Below, piece after piece: positions 47,940 through 56,581 of a stretch of 64,000 nt of DNA (the stretch's first letter is position 1; each line of letters begins with the position of its first letter). The notes beneath the pieces were generated by a model, which saw nothing but the letters and a program-made list of their open reading frames with translations, did not search any database and was not told where the DNA came from. A program made the translations under genes and the position numbers. This stretch comes from Chrysophaeum taylorii (lineage: Eukaryota; Sar; Pelagophyceae; Pelagomonadales; Pelagomonadaceae), in the NCBI GenBank assembly GCA_029834535.1, contig JAQMWT010000479.1, forward strand, positions 109,851-173,850, written 5' to 3'.

Positions 47940-49196
47940 ATGATGGCGCGGCCCCCGGCGACGCCGCCGCGCCAGCGCGCCGTGGTGGAGGTACCCCTCA
48001 AGGAAGGCCAGGAGCTCCGGGACGAGTTCACCTGTCCCATCACGAGACAGCTGATGCGCGTACCGGTAATCGCCGCCGACGGACACACCTACGACCGGTC
48101 CGCGATCGAACGTTGGCTCCTGCACCACGAGATCTCCCCCAAGACGGGTCAACGCCTCGAACACAAGGCGCTTCTCCCCAACCACAACCTCAAGCGTCTC
48201 ATCGACGACCTCGTGCGCGAAGGAGGCCGAGGCCTCTACTCGAATTCCTCGTCCGAAACGACCTCCGACCTCGATTTCGACACGCCGCGCGAGGTGGCCA
48301 ACGACGTCAGGCACGAGCTTCGTCGGTGCCGCCGCGCCTCCTTGGTCTCCGAGCCGGTCTTGCTTCTGAGATGCGTTGCCCCGGCCGACTCGGAGTGGAA
48401 CGGACGCACCTTCGAAGTCTATAAAGACGGCGCCCTCGGCGGTCGCCGCAGACCCCCCAGCATGGGGGGCGCCGACGACGACAGGGACTTCATGCCCTTC
48501 AACGACTCGACGGTCAGCAGGCGCCACTTCGAAATCGTATATTCCCAAGACCTCGATACCTTTCGCCTCAGGGACCTCGGCAGCGCCTCGGGCACCTTCC
48601 GCCGCCTCCGACCCGACGCGGCCGCCTCCCTCGACGCGGGCGCGATGGTCATGATCGGCAAGCACCAGCTCGTCGCGCGCAAGAGCGTCGACGACGTCCT
48701 CGTCCTCGAATGCTTCGCGCCCGACGGCTCACCCTTGCAGGGCCAGGTCTTCACCGTAAAACCTCCCGGCGCGACGCTCGGCCGGCGTCTCGCTAACGCA
48801 ATCACTTTTTCGCACGACGTCGACGGCGAGCTCCTCGGCATCGACTCCTCGGTCTCGGCCGAACACGCCCGTATCCTCTACGATAACCGCACCCGACGCT
48901 TTCACATCCGCGACGGCAACGCCGACGGACGACCCTCCACCAACGGGACCTGGATCCGCCTCTCCGCCCTCCACGCCCCCTCCCAGGCGATCCCACTCTC
49001 GACCGACGACGAACTCCTCGTCGGTATCATCCGCTTCCACGCGACCGTCACTCACACCGTCCTCGAGCGCACCAGCGATGCCAGCGAACAACAACAACAA
49101 CAACAACAACAACACGGAGACGCCGTAACCGTGGCCGCCGCACAAGACCCGAGACGCACGCTTTTCTGCCACCGCAAGTCCTCCCCCGAATGCTGA
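47940..49196 (+). CDS. U-box E3 ubiquitin ligase with two FHA domains
   Basis: 418 residues from the first ATG. Residues about 25-95 are a U-box: LRDEFTCPITRQLMRVPVIA, ADGHTYDRSAIERWLL and SPKTGQRLEHKALLPNHNLK follow the E2-binding consensus. Two FHA-like phosphothreonine-binding domains follow. The first (about 140-240) has STVSRRHFEIVY and LRDLGSASGTFRRL; the second (about 255-380) has SVSAEHARILYD and STNGTWIRLS. A poly-Gln run lies near the end. The pairing suggests a ligase recruited to Thr-phosphorylated targets, for instance in DNA-damage or cell-cycle signalling; the targets are unknown. GTG-led upstream codons are ignored in favour of the ATG. Divergent from the myotubularin gene. 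Confidence 0.87.
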   Translation: MMARPPATPPRQRAVVEVPLKEGQELRDEFTCPITRQLMRVPVIAADGHTYDRSAIERWLLHHEISPKTGQRLEHKALLPNHNLKRLIDDLVREGGRGLYSNSSSETTSDLDFDTPREVANDVRHELRRCRRASLVSEPVLLLRCVAPADSEWNGRTFEVYKDGALGGRRRPPSMGGADDDRDFMPFNDSTVSRRHFEIVYSQDLDTFRLRDLGSASGTFRRLRPDAAASLDAGAMVMIGKHQLVARKSVDDVLVLECFAPDGSPLQGQVFTVKPPGATLGRRLANAITFSHDVDGELLGIDSSVSAEHARILYDNRTRRFHIRDGNADGRPSTNGTWIRLSALHAPSQAIPLSTDDELLVGIIRFHATVTHTVLERTSDASEQQQQQQQQHGDAVTVAAAQDPRRTLFCHRKSSPEC

Positions 49197-50946
49197 TCTC
49201 GCGTTGCGGAGCACCTCCTCCTCCCCAGGAGTCTACCTTGGTGTGGTATCAAGCATTTCGTCTCTCGCGAGCGGCCGGGCACACCTCCTTCTCCTCCTCC
49301 TCCTTCTTCTTCTTCTTCTTCTTCTTCTTCTTCTTTCGAAGGAGTCTGGCCGCTCTTTGTTTGGCGTTGCGGATTCTTCTTGGCACATCCGTGTCCGTGC
49401 GGACGCTTCCTTTGTTTTTTTTTTTTGCGACTTAATTTAAAGATTAATAATAAACCTTCCTGCCCCTTGGTCCATTTTGATTTTGAGAAGACGGTTCGTA
49501 CACACCCTTGGCCAGCGCCTCTCGGGAAAAAAACGCGGCAACCCCTGTGTGAAAGGAAAAGGTGGTGAAGGAGGGAGAAGCAGGAACTAAGAGGAAAAGG
49601 GAGTCTATCAGTATTAATAGGAGGCAAGAGGAAACAAGACGAGACGAGAGGAACACGGTGTTTATCTGGCTCTTTGGAATTGCTTGCAAAAGTATCGGCT
49701 GCTTCGTAATTCTAAGGTCCCTTCGCCGACTTGTGTGCTCTTCTTGCGTCGCGCTTTCAGATGCTGCTGCTGCTGCTGCTTCTTCTTCTTCTTCTTCTTC
49801 TTCTGCTTGTCCATTATTTCTCCTCCTGCATATACGTGCACCTCTCTTCCCACTTCTTTCCTGTTTCGATCTGCCGACATCTCCGACCCTCTCGCTCCGT
49901 TGCCCTCACTTCTTCTACGTTTCGTATCAATACAAGGATTATTATAGCACGCAACTCCCAGACCCAACGCACCGCTCTTATGAGACTGTAGAGCCAGAAT
50001 GGATGAGCGCTCAAAGGAAGAGAAACACAAAAGGAGAGAAGAATAAAGACGACCGCAGAGGAAGGCGATGGAATAAGCAAAAAGGAAAATGGCAAAGCAG
50101 ACGGAGAAACCCGGAAGAGGCGGTAACGCAGCTGTGAGAGGCGTGGTGATAGCAACAAAAAAAGCGCATGGTGGGATGAGGCGCAAGAGAGGCGTAGAAC
50201 GGAGGGGACAGCAAAATGGGCGCCACGTAGCACGCAGATCGGGAAGGGGCCAGAACGAGTGTGTGGGGTAGAGAGATGGGACTGGTTCAGAGGCAGGGCC
50301 GCCGCGACCGCCGTCGCCGCCAATACCACCCATGTTATGCGGCAATCCAAGTCCGCCGCTTGCACTCGGGCGGGAGAATGATCCCGCTCAACGTAGGCAT
50401 GTTGTGGGAAGAGGAGAGAGAACCCAAAGGAGATGGGGCAATACAAGAAGGAGGCCGTTTGTACGAACGTAGGAGTGATTATCTCCCCTCGAGGCACGTA
50501 GGTAAGTACTACGTGGCATGCGCAGCAGCGGGGTGCATGCGTGCACTTAGGTGTATAGGCGCCGTCCTTCTTTGGACAACTCTGCACCATTCATGAGACA
50601 CGTCCCGCCGAAGTGTGTCGGGTTCAAGAGGCCTAGCGCTAAGGCAAGTGCAAATGAGGTGTGGCCGAAAATGAAGAAGACGACCTAGGAGGAGGAGAGA
50701 GGGCGAAGGAAGATAACAACCAGCCCGAGCCACCGCCGCCGCGCGTTGGTTGAAGCAATAAGCTTTGACACCAAGACAACATAGGATAGCAGAAATGTGT
50801 AGACGAACGCTAGAGACGTCTCGCCACGTCACTAGTAAACATGCCAAGATGTATCCTCTGACTATGGTGTCTCGCCCATTGCGGCGACGCCACCACCCTT
50901 TGGTGGTATGAAGTGGTGAAGTCTCCTTCCCAATAAAATTTCGAGG
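49197..50946. other. Low-complexity intergenic region
   Basis: Rich in polypyrimidine on the plus strand: (TTC)n at about 49285-49338 and (GCT)n(TTC)n at about 49758-49805, then a purine-rich part at 50030-50200. Overlapping openings on both strands have the composition of the repeats and no motif. I see no gene. Confidence 0.6.
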
Positions 50947-53900
50947 ATGTCTCGTCCGTCGTGCGCCGAGCGGCGGCGGTCGTCGGTGGTGCAGTTGCTC
51001 GCCAGTCAACGAGTCCGGCGTTCAAGCGCGGAAGTGCTGCAGCGGCAGATTGAACGCGCGGCTTCTCGCCTCCCAAAAAAGCACCGGAGCGTCACGGACA
51101 GCGTGATGCTCCACGTGTGCGCTATTGCGAAAGAGCAATTGAACGCCGACGTGGTGACCGTGTTTCTGCACGACCAAGCGAGGGAGCAGTTGTGGTCGCG
51201 CTGGGGCACGAATTTGCCCGAAGATTTGAAGAACGGAAAGATCCGGCCGATCCGAGTCCCCAAGACAGCGGGAATCTGTGGCCACGCCTTCACCGAGGGG
51301 AGATTGCTGAACGTCCCGAATGCCTACGACGTCCCGTACTTCAACTCAAAGGTCGACAAGGATACGGGCTACGTCACGCGCAGCGTTTTGGCCCTGCCGC
51401 TCGCGAGGCCAGACGAGGCCGAGGTTCATTCGTCGGAAAAAGAGACGTCAAGCGGTTTTATCGGCGTGGTGCAGGTCATCAACAAAATTTTCACTGGCCT
51501 CGACGAGGAGGAGGAGGAGGAGGACGACGACACGGTAGGGGTCGAATTGCTTCGACGAGTCGAAGACTTAAAGGTTCGTCGCGGCAGCTCCGAGGTGACC
51601 GAGATCATCAAGGTGACAGCCTTCGGGAAGAAAGACGAAGAAATGGTACGTGGATTCGGCGCTGTCGCGGCCAAGGCGATATCAACCGCGCTAGAACGCG
51701 ACACTCTTGAGAGGATAAAACGCGAGCAGCGGGAATCGAGTATCGTCGACCACAGACGGCGCGTTTTCGAGAGCGAGATCGAGTCAATATTTGAATTCTT
51801 CGATCGAAGACTTCGATCCGATGGGACCATGAACGAACGCCAGCTCATATCGCGCAAAAACGAGCTCGCGACCTTAAGCAAGTGCAACCGGTTCGTCGTA
51901 CGACTCCAAGCTCGCGCGCGCGTTTTCGTCGTTAACTCTCGTCGCAATCGCGAAAACGTCACAATGACCGACGTCGCGAAAACCATCCTTCTCGACGCGC
52001 ACGAGAGCGTTGCCAAGCACGCCTCGAACCGAATGCACCAAGTCGAATTGGCGGCCAAAGCCGTCGACGCCGCGACGGCCGCGGACGCTGCCGTCGCGGC
52101 TCGATTCGCCCAAGTTTCCGACTTTGACGCACTTCGAAACTCGTCGACCCAATTCGGCGATTGGCCCGACGATTCCCACCAATTTGCCTACCCGTCAAAT
52201 GCCATGTATCCTCAGACTTCTTCGTCCTCCGGGACGAACTGCTTGACGACCCGGGACGACGCGGCTCGTCGCCGCGATCATCGCCAGGTTATTCTAATCC
52301 CGGACCCCGCGATGCGACTAGCATGGGAGGAGGAGCGCCTCCGCAAATCCGCGATCGTCATCCAGAGGCACGTCCGCTCCTTTTTGACCCGGGCTACCTT
52401 CGTCCGCGTAATGCGCCAAAGACGAAACCGCGAACTCCGAGGCTCGCTCCGTAAATCCTTGCTACAGATCAAGTCCATGCTCAAAGAGGACGATCCTTTT
52501 GCGACCTTCCAAGAACAATTTGCTTCGCGCAAGTCTGTTTCGGCGCCCTGCCACAAAGGAGATGAGGGCAAACTTGACGAAAACGGCGAAAATGAGGACG
52601 AAAACGGCGAAAATCATCAAGGCGATGGGACTTTCGTGCTATCCGACGCAGACTCTTCGGTTATGCGGTCAACCTCCATTGCGCTCGGTGTGGCCGAAAA
52701 CCAAGGCTGCGACGCCGACGACGACCACGCGTCGTACTATGGCGGGTTGGCCGATTTGGAAGAAGAAAAGGCTATGGGGACCGAGACTCTCCGAACTGAG
52801 ATCGAGAACATTCTCAACAACGCTAGCGACAACGATGATGAGATGGAGAAGGAGGCAGAGGAAAATTGCAAAGACTACGACAATTTTTTTGACAACGCCG
52901 ATGAGAATTCGGAGAAAAGAAACGAAGAAATAATTGAACTAGAGCAGCAACGAGACAACCAAGCTTGCAACGAACGCGTCTCGTGGGAAACGACGAACGC
53001 GCCGGCACCAGCACCGCGCGAGCAACGCGATCGAAAGTCATACCCGACGAGATTTTTAAGGGACGAGGCAAAAATGCGGGGTATTCCGACGCTGACTAAG
53101 CGCAAAGACCACCACACCGCTCCCAGCAGAGTCCGGACTCCGACGCCTCCTCTTGAAGCACCAGCACCGCCCCCTACCCCAAAACCCGCTGCCATCATCC
53201 TCATGGAGCCGCCTCCGTTTGAAACAATCGAGGAGCCGCCTCGCGGCTTACGCGCTTTCCAGGCTCAAGTGCGCGGCGCGTTGCAGAGATGTTGTTGGAG
53301 CTCGATCGCCGACTCGCTCGACAGCTACTGCAATTCCATTGTCGAAGACGTCGCGGAAACGCTGCGCACGGACGGCGAGACCCCGAGCGTCGAAGCGTCA
53401 TCATTTCTTGTCTCGGGCGCACCACAAACTGCATCAACACTCACTCCGGCCACATCGCGCCTGAGCTGCACGCGACTCTCGATCTCGAGTCGCATTCGCA
53501 GACCAGGGGCACACCGCACACCGATCAGAGTCATTACTCCAGGATCAATCATCGCGGCCAGGCGAGCCGAGTATACGCCTCGCCTCGTGTCGCCGCCGCG
53601 ATTTCGCAGCTCGCTCAAAACGGCTGAAAACGATCGCCTCGAGTCGCGATTTCTGGCTCGAAAAAAACAAGGCCTGGACGCACGCTCTTCGAGGGTCCGA
53701 CGACATGTCGAGAAGAGCACGGAGTGTCCAAATGTGAGCTGCAGCTCGTCAGTGAACCCCGAGTTTGCGTGTTGGATTTCTTACGCATCCGCTAGTTACG
53801 CGCGCGCCGTGGTGTCCCGGTATCATCCCGGAGGCTCGCGATACTCGCACGGTTCGACCGCGGGTCATGCAACGCTCCGCGCAGACATTTCTCCGAGACG

Positions 53901-54009
53901 CCCTAAACCGCCCGCACCAGATCTTTACAAGCGCGCGCGAAGACGTGTGCGACGATTTGTGGACGCCAAGCGCCAGTTGGCCGGCTGCGAAGCACTCCCG
54001 GAAAAGTAG
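50947..54009 (+). CDS. GAF-domain protein with IQ motifs
   Basis: 1,020 residues, single exon, from a clear ATG. Residues about 30-245 form a GAF domain of the phosphodiesterase type: ICGHAFTEGRLLNVPNAYDV, PYFNSKVDKDTGYVTRSVLA and FIGVVQVINK are the usual blocks, with an acidic insert before the last helix (GFGAVAAKAISTALERD). Two IQ-like calmodulin-binding motifs follow, FVVRLQARARVFVVNSRR near 320 and SAIVIQRHVRSFLTRATFVR near 470. The rest is acidic (550-680) then Arg/Ser/Pro-rich and disordered. No catalytic domain is present. It may couple a small-molecule signal (cyclic nucleotide or similar) to Ca2+/calmodulin, possibly at the cytoskeleton; the ligand is unknown. Confidence 0.82.
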   Translation: MSRPSCAERRRSSVVQLLASQRVRRSSAEVLQRQIERAASRLPKKHRSVTDSVMLHVCAIAKEQLNADVVTVFLHDQAREQLWSRWGTNLPEDLKNGKIRPIRVPKTAGICGHAFTEGRLLNVPNAYDVPYFNSKVDKDTGYVTRSVLALPLARPDEAEVHSSEKETSSGFIGVVQVINKIFTGLDEEEEEEDDDTVGVELLRRVEDLKVRRGSSEVTEIIKVTAFGKKDEEMVRGFGAVAAKAISTALERDTLERIKREQRESSIVDHRRRVFESEIESIFEFFDRRLRSDGTMNERQLISRKNELATLSKCNRFVVRLQARARVFVVNSRRNRENVTMTDVAKTILLDAHESVAKHASNRMHQVELAAKAVDAATAADAAVAARFAQVSDFDALRNSSTQFGDWPDDSHQFAYPSNAMYPQTSSSSGTNCLTTRDDAARRRDHRQVILIPDPAMRLAWEEERLRKSAIVIQRHVRSFLTRATFVRVMRQRRNRELRGSLRKSLLQIKSMLKEDDPFATFQEQFASRKSVSAPCHKGDEGKLDENGENEDENGENHQGDGTFVLSDADSSVMRSTSIALGVAENQGCDADDDHASYYGGLADLEEEKAMGTETLRTEIENILNNASDNDDEMEKEAEENCKDYDNFFDNADENSEKRNEEIIELEQQRDNQACNERVSWETTNAPAPAPREQRDRKSYPTRFLRDEAKMRGIPTLTKRKDHHTAPSRVRTPTPPLEAPAPPPTPKPAAIILMEPPPFETIEEPPRGLRAFQAQVRGALQRCCWSSIADSLDSYCNSIVEDVAETLRTDGETPSVEASSFLVSGAPQTASTLTPATSRLSCTRLSISSRIRRPGAHRTPIRVITPGSIIAARRAEYTPRLVSPPRFRSSLKTAENDRLESRFLARKKQGLDARSSRVRRHVEKSTECPNVSCSSSVNPEFACWISYASASYARAVVSRYHPGGSRYSHGSTAGHATLRADISPRRPKPPAPDLYKRARRRVRRFVDAKRQLAGCEALPEK

Positions 54010-54230
54010 TCGATATACTTGGATATGAGGGCAAAAAATGGTCAGCCCATCAGTACTCCTCCCTTCCACACGGTCGTTCGATGAAAGCACGCCTTTGTAC
54101 AATTAGGCGCCGGGTGGCGGATGTTCCTCTGGCATTCGGCAGCATGCTTTGTTGGACTTCGTAGCTCTGTTGCCCCCCCCCCCCCCCCCACATGAGGTAT
54201 GTCGGGGTGTCTTTAAATGTCGACTGCTAA

Positions 54231-54488
54231 CAGGGTCGGATAAGAAAGTTCGTACGAGCCGTTAACTATGTTTCAGTTTGTACTAAGACATACTCAACGG
54301 ATCGCTGAGCTATGTTCATTTGTACTCAAGCAGTATGTGCCGCCACGCCGCGAGATCGTCGCGATGGAACTAGTCCCCATAGTGAAGTCGGCATCCTTTC
54401 GTCCCCTCACGCAAAAAAAGGAAAAAGCCCACGTGTTGTAGGACCCGTCGTTGCGGCGCGGGCTAGTCTCGTTTTCTTATCCGACCCT
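54231..54488 (+). mobile_element. hAT-like MITE, copy B, in the ABA4-like promoter region
   Basis: 258 bp from CAGGGTCGGATAAG to CTTATCCGACCCT, flanked by the 8-bp direct repeat ACTGCTAA at 54223-54230 and 54489-54496. The same surrounding sequence without the element occurs in reverse complement at about 20740-20775, where ACTGCTAA is single (20755-20762), so this is a true empty-site comparison. CAGGG ends plus an 8-bp duplication fit hAT. It ends 70 bp before the ABA4-like start codon. Copy A is at 27521-27776. Confidence 0.85.
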
Positions 54489-54558
54489 ACTGCTAAGAGG
54501 GGGGTGGGTGTGTGTGGGTGTCTTCCCCCCCACCCAATTATCCTTCTTGAACGTACGG

Positions 54559-55197
54559 ATGGTGAAGTTGGTGTTGCTAGTTACCTCCGTACACTTGTGT
54601 TGTGGGTTCGTCGGCAGCCAGCCACGGCTGCGACGGTGCGCGAGCAGCCGACGCAGCGCGACCGTAAATGATTTGGCGTCGCTCTCGCTGAGCTTGGGGT
54701 CGAACGCTGACATAAGCACTTTATTTTCGATCGCAACTTTCGGACCACAGCCGTTTTGGCTTTTGATGATCGCAGCGCCGAATAATGGACTCACCAAGCA
54801 GATTATGGGTTCGTGGCTTCCACTCATCGCGTTCAGCCTCGTCCATATCGCCATCGTCCTCATCTCGGCAACGCAACCAGACGGCACCGCTCCTATCGTC
54901 GAGTTTGCCGACGTCTTTGACGCCACGGGTTTTCCGTTTTCCGACGGCCCGCAAAAGGCAATGATCGGCATGATGACGTACAAAAATTTTGTTTCGGAGG
55001 AGTGGCCCCACGTCCTAACCTGGGACTTATTTGTTGGACGGGCGATCTGGCTTGACGGCCTCGAGCGCGGCATTTTCACGCCGCACTCCGTCCTCCTCAC
55101 TAACCTCATCGGTCCGCCTGGACTAATGCTCCACTTCCTCACCTGCCTTGTCACTGGCGCCGGTCTCCCGCCGCTCTCCGCCGAGGTCACCGACTAG
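54559..55197 (+). CDS. ABA4: ABA4-like membrane protein (xanthophyll/neoxanthin-type)
   Basis: 212 residues from the ATG at 54559, giving MVKLVLLVTSVHLCCGFVGS, a signal peptide with Phe at the likely plastid-import cleavage site. An upstream opening reads into the MITE and is ignored. The mature part matches the ABA4 family (DUF4281) with about four membrane segments: LFSIATFGPQPFWLLMIAAP, LPLIAFSLVHIAIVLIS, EEWPHVLTWDLFVGRAIWLD (conserved D-L-F-x-x-R) and LLTNLIGPPGLMLHFLTCLV. ABA4 is needed for neoxanthin formation in plants, and homologues in chromist algae are linked to fucoxanthin-type carotenoids. It probably acts in the plastid envelope or thylakoid, and it complements the light-harvesting protein at 33298. 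Confidence 0.87.
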   Translation: MVKLVLLVTSVHLCCGFVGSQPRLRRCASSRRSATVNDLASLSLSLGSNADISTLFSIATFGPQPFWLLMIAAPNNGLTKQIMGSWLPLIAFSLVHIAIVLISATQPDGTAPIVEFADVFDATGFPFSDGPQKAMIGMMTYKNFVSEEWPHVLTWDLFVGRAIWLDGLERGIFTPHSVLLTNLIGPPGLMLHFLTCLVTGAGLPPLSAEVTD

Positions 55198-55451
55198 CAC
55201 GGCCTGACCACCTTTACACTGTAGGCTGGCGCCGATTCCCTCTAATATTTACGTGGAGCACGCGCCACGGCGCTGGGATTAGCCTACGCCCCCTGCACCT
55301 GGCTGGTCTATACTTGGCTAGTTAGCTATTCATGTGGAGCTTGTGCTTGCCGACGGGCTGCGGCTCGGATTACTTCCGTCGATGTCGTGGCCCCTTTGCT
55401 TCGACGACTAGCCCACCAAGAGCTCATCGCCCTTCGTGCGCGCGATACGCT
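55198..55451. other. Intergenic between convergent genes
   Basis: The 3' region of the ABA4-like gene. A partly repeated CACGTGGAGCACGCGCC-type phrase and two copies of TGGCTGGTCTATAC-like sequence are present. No gene. Confidence 0.5.
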
Positions 55452-56054
55452 TCAGCGCTCCGAAGCCTTCTTTTCGATGTCGTAGAGCCTAACATGGACT
55501 CTAGATCGGTCGGCGAAACCGCGGATGGCGCGCTCGTACAGACCCCAATCGCCTCCTGCCAAACCGCAGCCAATGAGGTAGGGCAATGCGACAGTATCCG
55601 CGCCCCTTGACTGCATCAGCCGTCCGAGCTGCTCGAGGCACGACTCGAACCACTCAAGACGCAGGGATTGCGAATCGTTTTTGGCCCAGGGCTTGCCCGG
55701 TTTGCGCTGAGCGAAGAGGGCAACCACGATCCGATTCCCCTCGATATCGCGGGCCTCGACTGTGCCAGGGGTCGAAGACCTCGACCGCGTCGCGTATACG
55801 TTTGCATCCGGGTAGCGCGCGAACAACGCCCTGGCGACGCCTCGTGCCCCTTTGCTCTCGCAGTTGCACTGGTGCGCGATGACAACATCACCGCACCTCG
55901 TCACATCGCCACCTGGAATGATCTCTACCGAACCTCTGCGCTTCTTCGACGACGGTTCTGGCGTGGCCTCCACGATTCGTTTCTTTGCGCCCGTGTCGCC
56001 TTTGTTTTCGTCGCTGTCGTCGTCGACAACGACTACGTGCTCTCGCCGGCTCAT
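55452..56054 (-). CDS. Macro-domain (ADP-ribose-binding) protein
   Basis: 200 residues from a clear ATG. The first ~42 are charged and disordered with a basic stretch (KKRRGS), possibly nuclear. The rest is a compact macro domain: VEIIPGGDVTRCGDVVIAHQ, CNCESKGARGVARALFARYP (the glycine-rich phosphate loop), ALFAQRKPGKPW, and VALPYLIGCGLAGGDWGLYE, the second loop near the distal ribose, as in TARG1/Poa1-type hydrolases. These remove ADP-ribose from proteins or dephosphorylate ADP-ribose 1''-phosphate. The catalytic style cannot be settled by eye. It is convergent with the ABA4-like gene, with 254 bp between stops. Confidence 0.87.
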   Translation of the reverse strand: MSRREHVVVVDDDSDENKGDTGAKKRIVEATPEPSSKKRRGSVEIIPGGDVTRCGDVVIAHQCNCESKGARGVARALFARYPDANVYATRSRSSTPGTVEARDIEGNRIVVALFAQRKPGKPWAKNDSQSLRLEWFESCLEQLGRLMQSRGADTVALPYLIGCGLAGGDWGLYERAIRGFADRSRVHVRLYDIEKKASER

Positions 56055-56581
56055 GTTGGGGGGAATGTGGAGCGGGGGTCGTTTGTTGAGATTTGTTGAG
56101 ACGTCAAGGGTGTGCCCGACGGGCGGAGATAAGTACGCGGGACCAAGGGTGCCTGGATTCCAACTAGAAGCACGGGTGGCGTTTTTTGGCGGCGGCTATG
56201 GGCGGGAAAACGTGACAAGTCGAGAAATCAACCGCACAAGGCAGCCATGAGTGGAGAGAGGCATAAGTGCAACAGTACAAGACTGCCATACGCGGAGATC
56301 TAGCACAGGACGGTGATGGGCGGAGGAGTGAAGATGAGAGTGCAACAGTGCAGATGGGCTGCGCACTGTTGTGATTTCTTCGTAAGAATTGGCTCATCAC
56401 CACGCCAAAAACATGATGTTGGAACAGGGGAAATGGGCGAAACTCAACTCCGGTTTAACTACTATCGTGCCGACACACATTCTTTCAGTTATCAACTACC
56501 TCCAGGCTTAAGGGGCGGTTGTTCGCGATCCCGATTCATGACGCACTATAAATCAAGCTCGACGGTTCTGTCGGTGACGCA
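56055..56581. other. Intergenic, no gene seen
   Basis: Contains the direct repeat TGTTGAGATTTGTTGAGA near 56082 and no frame with protein character. It lies between the macro-domain gene's start and the 3' end of the next minus-strand gene. Confidence 0.55.

Noticed and set aside
49562-50345. Overlapping openings on both strands (about 190-230 codons)
   Set aside because: Composition follows the TTC/GAA and GCT repeats, with no motif and no consistent start.
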